Shown here: positions 35,150-44,130 of the stretch, piece by piece
Position numbering within the stretch: the first letter of the stretch is position 1
How the letters are laid out: every line of letters starts with the position of its first letter
Origin: Streptococcus cristatus
GTDB lineage: Bacteria > Bacillota > Bacilli > Lactobacillales > Streptococcaceae
Length of the DNA stretch: 64,000 nucleotides
Direction of reading: 5' to 3'
NCBI RefSeq assembly: GCF_003943815.1
Contig: NZ_RJNA01000006.1
Span: forward strand, 37,235 to 101,234
Translations under genes and position numbers: made by a program
Notes under the pieces: model-generated
Seen by the model: only the letters and a program-made list of their open reading frames with translations
Databases searched by the model: none
Told to the model about the DNA's origin: nothing

Positions 35150-36214
35150 CTAAATTCCTCCCTTAAGCACCTTTAATTCTACGCCAGCAGCTTGCAAATT
35201 ACTTTGAGCAGACGCAAGGTTTTCTGCATTTCCTGACAAAATGACTACCATCTCCCCAACAGGCACATTATCTAAAATCTCAATGTTAGCATGTAAAATA
35301 TTGGCTGAAACTTGATACTGCTTGTAGATATCGTTGATAATGGCTGTATCTGTCACTGTACCAGCATACTTCAAATGCGCCAAGACAGAATCCGCTGGCA
35401 AATCTTGCACAATCTTCTGTTGATTGATTTTAACCATCGCTTCAGTGATACCTGTTGCCGTTGTGATAAAGTCTTGGGTCAATTCGTTCTGTGGATTGGT
35501 AAAAATATCCAAAACTGAGCCTTCCTCGATCAATTTCCCATTCTGCATAACAGCCACACGATTGGCAATATCTTTGACAATCTGCATTTCGTGCGTGATG
35601 AGTACAATCGTCAGCCCCAACTTTTGATTCAAATCCTGAAGCAAGGCCAAAATTTGCTTGGTTGTTTTAGGATCCAATGCCGAAGTCGCTTCATCTGAAA
35701 TCAAGATTTTTGGATCATTGGCCAGAGCTCTAGCAATCGCCACGCGCTGCTTCTGCCCACCAGACAGTTGAGACGGATAATTATCCGCTCGATCTTCCAG
35801 ACCAACCAGTTCTAAAAGTTTGCGAACCTTCTCCTCTTTTTCAGCAGCAGACAGAGTTGAGTGCTTCAAGGCAAACGCGACATTTTCCTTGGCCGTCATC
35901 TGAGCCATCAAATTGAAATGCTGGAAAATCATGCCAATGTCCTTGCGCTTTTCCCGCAGTTGAGCCGCATTCAGCTGGACAGTCTCCTTGTCGTATAACA
36001 CTGTTCCATCCACAGTAATGCGACCAGCAGATGGCTTCTGCAAAAGATTAATAACCCGCACCAAAGTTGACTTTCCGGCACCAGAATAACCCACGATACC
36101 GTAAATATCCCCCTGATTGATATGAATAGTCACATCTTCAACTGCCTTGATGACACGATTTTTCTGCGTGAAAGTGACATCAATACGGTCTAATTTGATA
36201 ATTTCATTGCTCAT
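35150..36214 (-). CDS. metN: Methionine-type ABC transporter ATPase
   Basis: The 354-residue ATPase has Walker A GYSGAGKSTLVR, signature [15 protein letters not shown] and Walker B ILISDEATSALDP, followed by a C-terminal NIL regulatory domain (about 270-354), the domain that binds methionine and inhibits transport in MetN. It overlaps the M20 peptidase gene by 11 bp and precedes metI. Confidence 0.93.
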   Translation of the reverse strand: MSNEIIKLDRIDVTFTQKNRVIKAVEDVTIHINQGDIYGIVGYSGAGKSTLVRVINLLQKPSAGRITVDGTVLYDKETVQLNAAQLREKRKDIGMIFQHFNLMAQMTAKENVAFALKHSTLSAAEKEEKVRKLLELVGLEDRADNYPSQLSGGQKQRVAIARALANDPKILISDEATSALDPKTTKQILALLQDLNQKLGLTIVLITHEMQIVKDIANRVAVMQNGKLIEEGSVLDIFTNPQNELTQDFITTATGITEAMVKINQQKIVQDLPADSVLAHLKYAGTVTDTAIINDIYKQYQVSANILHANIEILDNVPVGEMVVILSGNAENLASAQSNLQAAGVELKVLKGGI

Positions 36215-37580
36215 AACTTCTGATTAACTCCTTGATTAATTCAATATGGGTATAATAATCGGCAATCTTGACATTTTCATCGCCACCATGATCTCGACTG
36301 TTGGCATTTCCCAAGCCAAAGGCAGCCATCGGAACTTCCAAAGCCTCAAAGACTGTATGCATGGGGCCTGTTCCTGCCGAGGTCGGAAGCACCGAGACGC
36401 CTTCTGGATAAAAATCCTTAGCTAGTTCTATTACATTCAAGATAGAAGGGGCACTCATATCACTACGATAGCTCATTTCTCCCAATGTATAAGTTAATTC
36501 TACCTTATCATAGCCATTTTTGTCCAGTTGCTTGCGAATCTTGTCCAAGACATCATGGGGCTCTAAGCCCGGTACCAAACGCACTTCCATCTTGGCAGAT
36601 GCATATGCCGGGAGAATGGTTTTGACTCCTTGTCCCTGATAGCCTGAACCGAATCCTTCAATGTTAATGGCTGGCTCAAAATAGAAGCGACGCAGAAATT
36701 CCTGCCTGTCCTCTTTCAAGACTGGAAGCTGGAGGCCGTAAATTTCCTTCAACTCTTCTGGTGTCTTCAGAGCGTACTGGGCAATCAAAGCCAGCTCTCG
36801 CTCATTGGGCTCCTGTACTTGTTCGTAGATGCCCTCCACTAAGATTCGACCGTCAGCACTACGCAGGCTAGAAATAGCATCCATCAAGTACCAAGAAGCT
36901 GAATTAATGACACCGCCATAGCTAGAATGGATATCGACTTCTGCACTGCGAACAGACATATCAAAGGTGACAATGCCCTTATTTCCACCAGAAATCTCTA
37001 GCTGGCCTAGATTATTACGCGTGCCCTGCTCCCAAACCAGCAAATCTGCTCCCCGCAAATGTTTCTTATGCTTGACCAGATATTTATCCAAGTCTGTCGA
37101 AGCTGACTCCTCCGCTCCCTCCATCATGAAGATGATATTGACTGGCAGCGAACCGTGCTCTCGGATATACTTACGCACCGCTGTCAAACGTGCAGTGATG
37201 TGTCCCTTGTCATCATCGACCCCGCGGCCATACATGACACCGTAGTGGACCGATAGAGTAAAGGGGTCGTTGGTCCAAGGCTGGTCATTATCGGCCGGCA
37301 CTGTATCATAGTGGTGATAGAAAATGATAGTCTTGGCTTTAGGATTGTCCGACTGAAACTCTGCCAATACAAAGGGAGCCGTGTAACTGTCATCAATCAT
37401 CACTTTAGCACCCGCGGCAGTGAAAATTTCTCCCAGATAGGTAGCTACCTCCTTGAGCCCAATTTGCTGGGCAAAGATAGACTTTTTAGAAATCAAGGTC
37501 CGCAACACCTCAAAATAGTGTTGGGCCACCTCGTCATTTTCAAACTTTTTAATTTGTTCACTCTCAGTTGAGAAAGGCAT
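36204..37580 (-). CDS. M20-family metallopeptidase in the metNI operon
   Basis: The 458-residue protein is a dinuclear zinc M20 peptidase. Metal and catalytic residues are visible in FYHHYDTVPAD, GRGVDDDKG and MMEGAEESASTD, with an Arg/His-containing dimerisation domain in between and DHGGDENVKI near the end. Such peptidases commonly lie in streptococcal metQNI operons and may release methionine from peptides or N-acyl forms. The ATG follows TAGGAG and the gene overlaps metN. Confidence 0.9.
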   Translation of the reverse strand: MPFSTESEQIKKFENDEVAQHYFEVLRTLISKKSIFAQQIGLKEVATYLGEIFTAAGAKVMIDDSYTAPFVLAEFQSDNPKAKTIIFYHHYDTVPADNDQPWTNDPFTLSVHYGVMYGRGVDDDKGHITARLTAVRKYIREHGSLPVNIIFMMEGAEESASTDLDKYLVKHKKHLRGADLLVWEQGTRNNLGQLEISGGNKGIVTFDMSVRSAEVDIHSSYGGVINSASWYLMDAISSLRSADGRILVEGIYEQVQEPNERELALIAQYALKTPEELKEIYGLQLPVLKEDRQEFLRRFYFEPAINIEGFGSGYQGQGVKTILPAYASAKMEVRLVPGLEPHDVLDKIRKQLDKNGYDKVELTYTLGEMSYRSDMSAPSILNVIELAKDFYPEGVSVLPTSAGTGPMHTVFEALEVPMAAFGLGNANSRDHGGDENVKIADYYTHIELIKELIRSYEQ

Positions 37581-37775
37581 GTATAACTCCTACTAATCGC
37601 ACTGTTTAAAGATGATCTGCTATGAGTCACGAAAGCTGCTAGCTTGTAAGTCTACAGCTCTCCATCAAAAATGGCCAAATCATCTCTGCCAATAAAAACT
37701 CTAACTAATAGCAGATAAAGGGCTGGAGAAATCCATTCCCCGCCCTTTCTATCTTCAATTATTTTCTATAAAATC

Positions 37776-38651
37776 TTACCAAACTGGTTGATCCATACCA
37801 TCTGAAGACTCTTCAATGACTTTTTTAACTTCGTCAGTATGGTAAGCCTTGATGATTTTCTTGATGGCATCTGCCTTGTCAGATTTTTCCCAATCTTTCT
37901 TAGCAGCAATCAAGTTGTACCACAGTTTAGAATTTTCATCTGTCTTTTCTTTGTAAAGAGCGCTCTTGTAGTCAATACCAGCTTCGCGAACGAAGGTATT
38001 GTTGACAACCGCTGCATCTACAGAAGTAAGAGAAGCTGCTGTTTGAGAAGCATCCAATTCAGAAATTTTCAAGTTTTTCTTGTTTTCTTTGATGTTAGCA
38101 ACAGTCGCAAGCTTCGTTGAATCCACGTCCAACTTAATCAAACCAGCTGCTTGAAGAAGGTTCAAAGCACGGCTTTCATTTGTTGGGTCATTTGGTACGG
38201 CAATGCTTCCGTTTTCTGGAATGTCTTTCACATCAGTATATTTGTTTTTGCCATCTTTAGTACCAGAGTAAAGGCGAATTGGTGCGATATACGTATCTGC
38301 TACAGACACCAAATCAGCATTGTTTTCTTTATTCCAGTTTTTCAAGTAGTAGTAGTGTTGGAAGGCATTGATGTCTACATCGCCATCGCGAACTGCTTGG
38401 TTAGGTTGAGAATAGTCTGTAAATTGGGTGAACTCCAATTTAACACCTGCTTTATCCTTATCAAGGATTTCTTGAACCTTGTTCCAACGTGCTTCTTCTG
38501 TATCGCTGAGGCTCATCACACCAACTTTTACAGTCACTGTTGCACTGTCTGCTGACTTAGCGTTTTTTGATGTTGAAGACGAGCAAGCTGCCAAACCAAA
38601 TGCTGCTACAGCTAAGAGTGCTGTTGCGCCAAACCATTTTTTCAATTTCAT
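37776..38651 (-). CDS. MetQ-family substrate-binding lipoprotein
   Basis: The 291-residue protein has a lipoprotein signal (lipobox LAAC at about residues 19-22) and the NLPA/MetQ fold, with VGVMSLSDTEEARWNKVQEI (atypically polar for MetQ, which usually begins with VGVxxxPHAE), DINAFQHYYYLKNWN and AVPNDPTNESRALNLLQ. It is anchored outside and delivers ligand to MetNI; methionine is the likely substrate but the variant start leaves some doubt. A short GC-rich hairpin (AAAGGGC/GCCCTTT) lies between it and the M20 gene and might lower read-through to the transporter genes. Confidence 0.88.
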   Translation of the reverse strand: MKLKKWFGATALLAVAAFGLAACSSSTSKNAKSADSATVTVKVGVMSLSDTEEARWNKVQEILDKDKAGVKLEFTQFTDYSQPNQAVRDGDVDINAFQHYYYLKNWNKENNADLVSVADTYIAPIRLYSGTKDGKNKYTDVKDIPENGSIAVPNDPTNESRALNLLQAAGLIKLDVDSTKLATVANIKENKKNLKISELDASQTAASLTSVDAAVVNNTFVREAGIDYKSALYKEKTDENSKLWYNLIAAKKDWEKSDKADAIKKIIKAYHTDEVKKVIEESSDGMDQPVW

Positions 38652-38736
38652 GAGATAATCTCCTTATAAAATATATTTTTCTTAATGAAAGGGTTGTAAG
38701 TTATTTCCGATTGCCTAGGGCAAAGAAAATCAGAAC

Positions 38737-39570
38737 TTACTTGATATCCTTGGCATCTGGCAAATAAGTGCCGCCAAAGAATTCTTTTGATAATTTTTCA
38801 AGTGTTCCATCCTCGTAGAGTTCCTTGATCCGCTTGTTCATGAAGGTTTGAAGCTCTTCTTGTCCTGAAGCAAGGATTGGATAGACATACGGTTGTTGGT
38901 CACTTGGAAGTTCAATCACTTCGACATTATCTAAACCTTGGTCTTTGATGATGGTATCTACTGTGATACGCTCAAAGATCTTGTAGTCTGAGCGGCCATC
39001 ATTCAAATTAGCCAAGATTTGCTGGATTGTACCATCTGTATAGTTGATAGTTGTTGGGTTTGAACTGTGCTCTTCATTGTACTTTTCCAACTGTTTAGCT
39101 GTTGAAGTACCTTGAACAACCTCAGTAGACTTGCCTCCGATATCGTCCAGCGACTTGATATTCACTCCTTTACGAACCACCAAGACGGTTGGGTTTTTAG
39201 CGTAAGGGTTGGTATAGAGGTATTTACCAGCACGGTCTTCTGAATAACTGATGTTATTGGCACCGATTTGGTAGCGGTCACTGTCCAAGCCAGAGAAAAC
39301 AGAAGCCCATTTGGTTTTGTTGAAGTTGACTTCGTACTTATCTGAACCTTTAAAGATTTCACGAAGCACTTCAATTTCGTAACCAGTTAGTTTTCCGTCC
39401 TTATCCTCATAAGAGAAAGGCTTAGTTGTTCCAACCGTTCCGACTTCAATCGTCTTTTTCTTTGTAGTACTATCTTTACTTGCAGAAGACGAGCAGGCTA
39501 CAAGCAGCCCAACTGCAAGACTTCCTACCACAGCAGTGGCAGTGTATTTCAATATTTTTTTAATATTCAT
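38737..39570 (-). CDS. Amino-acid ABC transporter substrate-binding lipoprotein
   Basis: The 277-residue protein has a lipobox (LLVAC) and the family 3 solute-binding fold: [30 protein letters not shown], and the [17 protein letters not shown] motif. The class binds polar amino acids or cystine. No permease or ATPase of the HisM/GlnQ type is encoded beside it, so it may work with a transporter elsewhere or with MetNI. The ATG at 39570 follows TAGGAGGAG. Upstream near 39680-39695 a TTCAAACTATTT sequence resembles a MtaR/CmbR-type box, weakly. Confidence 0.88.
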   Translation of the reverse strand: MNIKKILKYTATAVVGSLAVGLLVACSSSASKDSTTKKKTIEVGTVGTTKPFSYEDKDGKLTGYEIEVLREIFKGSDKYEVNFNKTKWASVFSGLDSDRYQIGANNISYSEDRAGKYLYTNPYAKNPTVLVVRKGVNIKSLDDIGGKSTEVVQGTSTAKQLEKYNEEHSSNPTTINYTDGTIQQILANLNDGRSDYKIFERITVDTIIKDQGLDNVEVIELPSDQQPYVYPILASGQEELQTFMNKRIKELYEDGTLEKLSKEFFGGTYLPDAKDIK

Positions 39571-39774
39571 ATCTCTATCTCCTCCTAAAGAGCATGTTTC
39601 TATCATACCAAAAGTCGAAAATCCTGACCATTATATATTTTTTATCAAGGTGATAGATTTTCTTTATCACTGATTCGATTATTCAAACTATTTGAAAATA
39701 TCAAAATCTTGTTTTTCTATGATAACAAAAGAAGAGGAGCTTGCCTAGTTCTTATTTTCTATGAAAGACTATAG

Positions 39775-40911
39775 TTATTTCTTATAGTGTTTGAGGAGGA
39801 AGAGGGCATTTTCGACATAGTAAGGCACAGAAACCTGAAAGGCCGCATCGTCAATCGTCATGCTATCATGGTGCAGGTCAGGCGCATCTGCTGCACCATT
39901 TGAGCCGATAAAAGCAAAGACACCAGGGATTTTTTCTTGGTAAAAGGCAAAGTCTTCGCCAGCTGAAGACGGCTGAGCAGGCAGTAGCTCCCCGATATTC
40001 TGAGAATTTTTAAAAATAAGCTCGGCTAATTCTGGATCATTATAGGTCACCGGTGGAGTCTGATCCCAGACAATGGCGACCTTAGCACAGAAGTTCTCCG
40101 CCGTATTCTCCACAACACGGATAAAATCCGCCTTCAAACGCTTTTGCAAATCAGGGTCAAAACAACGAATGGTGCCTTCAAAAAAGCCATTTTGCGGCAA
40201 GACATTCCAAGTCGCCCCAGCTTCAATGTGGGTCACCGATAAAACAACTGGCTCAAAGGGCGAGACTGTCCGAGAAACCAGAGCTTGGAGATTTTGAATC
40301 ATGCTGGTCAGGGTCAGCACCGTATCCACTCCCAGGTCCGGCCGAGCCGCATGGCTACTGACTCCCTCCACAGTCACCTTAAACTTCTCTACGCCTGCCA
40401 TCATAGCTCCCGGCTTCAAGGCCATTTGCCCAGCTTTTAACTGGGGCATATTGTGAAAACCAATAATCGCAACTACATCATCCAGCAAGCCCGTAGCCAG
40501 AACTTGACTGGCTCCTTGGGAGGTTTCCTCAGCTGGCTGAAAAATCAATCGAATGGTTCCCTGTAAATCTTCTTCCATAGCCTTGAGCAACTCCGCCGCT
40601 CCCAGAAGACTAGTCTGATGAAAATCATGACCGCAGGCATGCATGACACCAGGATTTTGGCTAGCGTAAGGCAGACCTGTCTGCTCTAAAATGGGCAGGG
40701 CATCAATATCTGCTCTCAAGGCGATAACTGGTTCTCCCTGACCAATTTCGGCAATCAAGCCCGTCTCTAAGCCAGTGTCCAAAATTTTTATCCCCAAGTC
40801 TTGCAAATAACTTCTTAGAAAGGACGTCGTTTCATACTCTTGGCCAGACAGCTCTGGATGCTGATGGAGATAATGCCGTGTGTTTACTAATGTATCATAG
40901 AATTTTTTCAT
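39775..40911 (-). CDS. M20D-family amidohydrolase
   Basis: The 378-residue metalloenzyme belongs to the M20D group that hydrolyses N-acyl amino acids (aminoacylase, IAA-amino-acid hydrolase, N-acetyl-diaminopimelate deacetylase). Visible metal motifs are LRADIDALPI, MHACGHDFHQTSLLG (Cys and His ligands), QPAEETSQGA and SSAGEDFAFY. It has no signal peptide. It stands alone between two lipoprotein genes on the same strand. Lack of dapD-like neighbours argues against a dedicated lysine-pathway role. Confidence 0.88.
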   Translation of the reverse strand: MKKFYDTLVNTRHYLHQHPELSGQEYETTSFLRSYLQDLGIKILDTGLETGLIAEIGQGEPVIALRADIDALPILEQTGLPYASQNPGVMHACGHDFHQTSLLGAAELLKAMEEDLQGTIRLIFQPAEETSQGASQVLATGLLDDVVAIIGFHNMPQLKAGQMALKPGAMMAGVEKFKVTVEGVSSHAARPDLGVDTVLTLTSMIQNLQALVSRTVSPFEPVVLSVTHIEAGATWNVLPQNGFFEGTIRCFDPDLQKRLKADFIRVVENTAENFCAKVAIVWDQTPPVTYNDPELAELIFKNSQNIGELLPAQPSSAGEDFAFYQEKIPGVFAFIGSNGAADAPDLHHDSMTIDDAAFQVSVPYYVENALFLLKHYKK

Positions 40912-41020
40912 GCTAGACTCCTTTACTCTACATATCTACCCTCCAGTATAGCACAAAGCTAGGCTAGGAAACAAAATAAAATAGAGAGCAGAATGAAGCA
41001 TCCGCCCTCTCATCTTGCTA

Positions 41021-42112
41021 TTAGGATATATCGCCCTCAAAAGCTCTGACGATAGATTCATAAGAATAATCACGCTCTAGGACCCACTTGCCATCTGTTT
41101 TGACAAATTTCAACTGATAATCTCGTTCTGGCGTAAGAAGAGGACGTGAATCCATTCCAGCCATCATATCATTAGCATAGCTCTTATCGGTAGCTTTATA
41201 GACGTCACTCAGGCTTCCATATTCAGAACGATGCTTATCATAAAAATCTTGACGGTAGGTATACATGGTTTTATTTAGACTGACCGTTCTCGGTTTGATC
41301 TTGATAACGATTGAATTTGGCATGTACTGCGCTACTGTGTAATCAATTTCTGAGCGTTTGGCATTACTTTTCACATAGGCATCAATGAAAGCATTGATTT
41401 CATCATCACTAAATGGATAATCATGCAATTTACGTGTAAAATCTGCTGCAAAAGCTGCTCTATAATCTTTCTTATCTTGCTCCAAATCGCCACCTAAAAC
41501 CAAATCGCCTTTGTCTTTGGAGGATTTTGTCTTTGCTTCTCCTCCCAAGAAAACAGCATTGAGGTAATCAGAAGCTAATTTCTTTGATTCGTCAACGTGA
41601 TTCGGGTATTTCGCAGGATCAACTTTTAGTTTGATAGGTTCTGCTTTTTCATCGGAGCCGTAGGTTTTCTTCTCATATTGAAGTTCATATTTCTTGCCAT
41701 CTTCAACTTTAAAGACCAGATTACCAGAAAGAGTCTTTCCTTCCGCTAAATCTTCATAGCTCAGTGTTTTAAAGTTTTCTTTGTCGTCATAGACTCCGAC
41801 CGGCTGGATCTTCTCTCCCTCTGAATCATAAAAACCAATGTCTGAAGAGGAAATCATGATCTTATCATTTGTTTTATTTTTAATTTCCAAAGACAAGGCC
41901 AAGTATTTGGCATCAGCTGATCCGTTGCTTGGCATAATGAACTGGCCATCCTTAATCTGGATATCAACCTGCCCATTGCTGGCTGATTTTTTGACAGTCG
42001 TTTCCTGGCTTGGCTTACCAGAATGTTTTTTATTTGGACTTGGAAGCAAGGCACAGGCTGTTAAGCTCACACCTGCCACAAGCAAGGCTGTGTATTTAAA
42101 TACTTTTTTCAT
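41021..42112 (-). CDS. DUF5105-type lipoprotein
   Basis: The ~363-residue protein has a lipobox (LTAC, about residues 17-20) followed by a Ser/Lys-rich linker, a beta-rich DUF4352-like domain (about 50-150; LALSLEIKNKTNDKIMISSS) and a helical C-terminal part with EINAFIDAYVKSNAKR that fits DUF5105. Surface role is unknown. Two ATG codons overlap; the second (42112) has better spacing to AAGGAG. Confidence 0.75.
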   Translation of the reverse strand: MKKVFKYTALLVAGVSLTACALLPSPNKKHSGKPSQETTVKKSASNGQVDIQIKDGQFIMPSNGSADAKYLALSLEIKNKTNDKIMISSSDIGFYDSEGEKIQPVGVYDDKENFKTLSYEDLAEGKTLSGNLVFKVEDGKKYELQYEKKTYGSDEKAEPIKLKVDPAKYPNHVDESKKLASDYLNAVFLGGEAKTKSSKDKGDLVLGGDLEQDKKDYRAAFAADFTRKLHDYPFSDDEINAFIDAYVKSNAKRSEIDYTVAQYMPNSIVIKIKPRTVSLNKTMYTYRQDFYDKHRSEYGSLSDVYKATDKSYANDMMAGMDSRPLLTPERDYQLKFVKTDGKWVLERDYSYESIVRAFEGDIS

Positions 42113-42316
42113 CATTGTCTCCTTAATTTCTTAATACTGTGACTTTTCTATTTTATCATACTTGACTAAACTGGTAAATAGCGTTTGAAATTATAAATAT
42201 ATAAAAATGCATCCTTGCAATCTCTAAAATGACCAAACAGATCAAATGAAAATTCTAAAGTGCGGCCTTAAATAAAACATGCAAAATTTCTAACTTTCAT
42301 ATAAGGAATTGGTTAC

Positions 42317-42347
42317 AAAAAGGCACAGCCTAAGCTGTGCCTTTTTT
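42317..42347. terminator. Terminator after the second ABC exporter gene
   Basis: AAAAAGGCACAGC and GCTGTGCCTTTTTT form a 12-13-bp stem with a CTAA loop and T/A tracts in both directions. It closes the MarR-exporter operon and may also serve as insulation for the plus strand. Confidence 0.9.
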
Positions 42348-42372
42348 ATAGTAGAATATTCCATTGCTATCC

Positions 42373-44130
42373 TTAAGCTACTTCACCTTCCTCAAACTGA
42401 CTATTATAGAGGTCCGCATAGAAGCCATTCTGCTTCATGAGTTCATCGTGGTTGCCCTGCTCGATGATATTTCCATCGCGCATGACCAAGATAAGATCTG
42501 CATTACGGATAGTGGACAGGCGGTGAGCAATGACAAAGGAAGTCCGGCCCTCCATAAGTTTGTCCATGGCCTTTTGAATCAGTTCCTCCGTCCGCGTATC
42601 GACTGAAGAAGTTGCCTCATCCAAGATCAAGAGCGGCGCATCTTTCAGTAGAGCACGAGCGATTGTCAATAGCTGCTTCTGACCGACCGATAAGTTGACC
42701 GTGTCATCCAGCACCGTATCATAGCCCTGCGGCAGAGTCATGATAAAGTGATGAACACCGACCGCCTTTGCTGCGGCAACAACTGCTTCATCTGTCACAT
42801 GCTCCTGATTATAAATCAAGTTCTCTCGGATAGTTCCTTCAAAGAGCCAGGTATCCTGCAAAACCATTGAAAAGGCATCGTGAACCTCGGAGCGTTTCAT
42901 ATCCTTAATATCTATACCATCAATGCTGATACGCCCTTTATCAATTTCATAGAATTTCATGAGCAGATTAACGATAGTCGTCTTACCAGCACCCGTCGGA
43001 CCGACAATGGCAATCTTCTGTCCAGCTTTGGCCTGGGCTGAGAAATCATGAATAATCGTCTGGTCTGGCTTGTAGCCAAAGAAGACATCTTCAAAGGCAA
43101 CATCTCCCTTGACAGCAGTAAGCTGCTGCTCTTTATGCTGCTCGTCTTCCATCTCAGGCTCAGCTAGAAATTCAAAGACACGAACTAGTGCTGCACCAGC
43201 CTGCTGCAAGACAGTGATTCCTTGGGCAATCTGTGACAAAGGCTGAGAGAAGGTCCGCACATAAACCATAAAGGCAACGATAATCCCGATGCTAATAGAA
43301 CCATTAATCGCCAGAGCAGCACCGACCAAAATAACCAGCACATAGGCGAAATTACCTGTAAAGAACATGAGCGGCATCATCATGCCAGAGATAAATTGCG
43401 ATTTCCAAATACTGTTATAGAGATTATGATTGAGAACTGCAAAGTGCTCCTTTGACTGTTCAATGGCATTGTAGCTGATAACAACATTATGGCCGGAGTA
43501 CATTTCCTCAACATAACCGTTAACAGCAGCCAGATCGTTTTGTTGGGCAGTGAAATAGCCCTGAGACTTGCCCATGATGAGGCCGACAAAGACAAAACCA
43601 ACTACAGTAGCCAAAATGGTCACCAAAGCCAAAATCCAGTTCATAAAGAACATAGTCAAAACCACAGCCACCAAAAGCAAGCTAGAAGAGATAACACCTC
43701 CCAAACTCTGGTTAAGAGATTGGCCAACCGTATCCACGTCGTTGGTCACGCGCGATAGCGTATCTCCCTGAGAATGGCCATCGAAATAGCTCAAGGGAAG
43801 CTTGTTAATTTTCTCCGCAATGGCCGTCCGCAGCCGCTTGGAGAAATACTGGACAACCGTACTGATGATAAAGGACTGACCGTAGTTGAGCAGAGCTCCG
43901 ACTGCATATAGAATAGCGAGGAGAAAGGCAATCTGAGACACAGCTTTTAAATCAATATTGCTGCCCAGACCCTCTGAAATAAGATTAGTAATTTCTTTTA
44001 ATTTATTTGGTCCATAAACCGTGATAATATTCGACAAGACAGCTCCCACAAATGCCAAAGCAAGAGGAAGCTGGAAACCTTTGAGATAAGGCCGCATCTG
44101 GTTAAATAATGAAAACTTCTTATTTTCCAT
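42373..44130 (-). CDS. Heterodimeric multidrug ABC exporter subunit, second half (SatB-like)
   Basis: The 585-residue half-transporter has six membrane helices (about 20-320) and a C-terminal ATPase: Walker A GPTGAGKTTIVN, signature LSVGQKQLLTIARAL and Walker B LLILDEATSSVD followed by AHRLST. The intact consensus-like site is expected of one subunit in a heterodimeric exporter. It overlaps the first subunit gene by 11 bp. The MarR-A-B order matches SatRAB of Streptococcus suis, a fluoroquinolone exporter; I assign the comparison by layout only. Its partner is frameshifted here. Confidence 0.9.
   Translation of the reverse strand: MENKKFSLFNQMRPYLKGFQLPLALAFVGAVLSNIITVYGPNKLKEITNLISEGLGSNIDLKAVSQIAFLLAILYAVGALLNYGQSFIISTVVQYFSKRLRTAIAEKINKLPLSYFDGHSQGDTLSRVTNDVDTVGQSLNQSLGGVISSSLLLVAVVLTMFFMNWILALVTILATVVGFVFVGLIMGKSQGYFTAQQNDLAAVNGYVEEMYSGHNVVISYNAIEQSKEHFAVLNHNLYNSIWKSQFISGMMMPLMFFTGNFAYVLVILVGAALAINGSISIGIIVAFMVYVRTFSQPLSQIAQGITVLQQAGAALVRVFEFLAEPEMEDEQHKEQQLTAVKGDVAFEDVFFGYKPDQTIIHDFSAQAKAGQKIAIVGPTGAGKTTIVNLLMKFYEIDKGRISIDGIDIKDMKRSEVHDAFSMVLQDTWLFEGTIRENLIYNQEHVTDEAVVAAAKAVGVHHFIMTLPQGYDTVLDDTVNLSVGQKQLLTIARALLKDAPLLILDEATSSVDTRTEELIQKAMDKLMEGRTSFVIAHRLSTIRNADLILVMRDGNIIEQGNHDELMKQNGFYADLYNSQFEEGEVA

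Noticed and set aside
39571-39774. S-box or T-box riboswitch in front of the methionine-type genes
   Set aside because: No T-box sequence, specifier stem or SAM aptamer core was found upstream of 39570, 38651 or metG.
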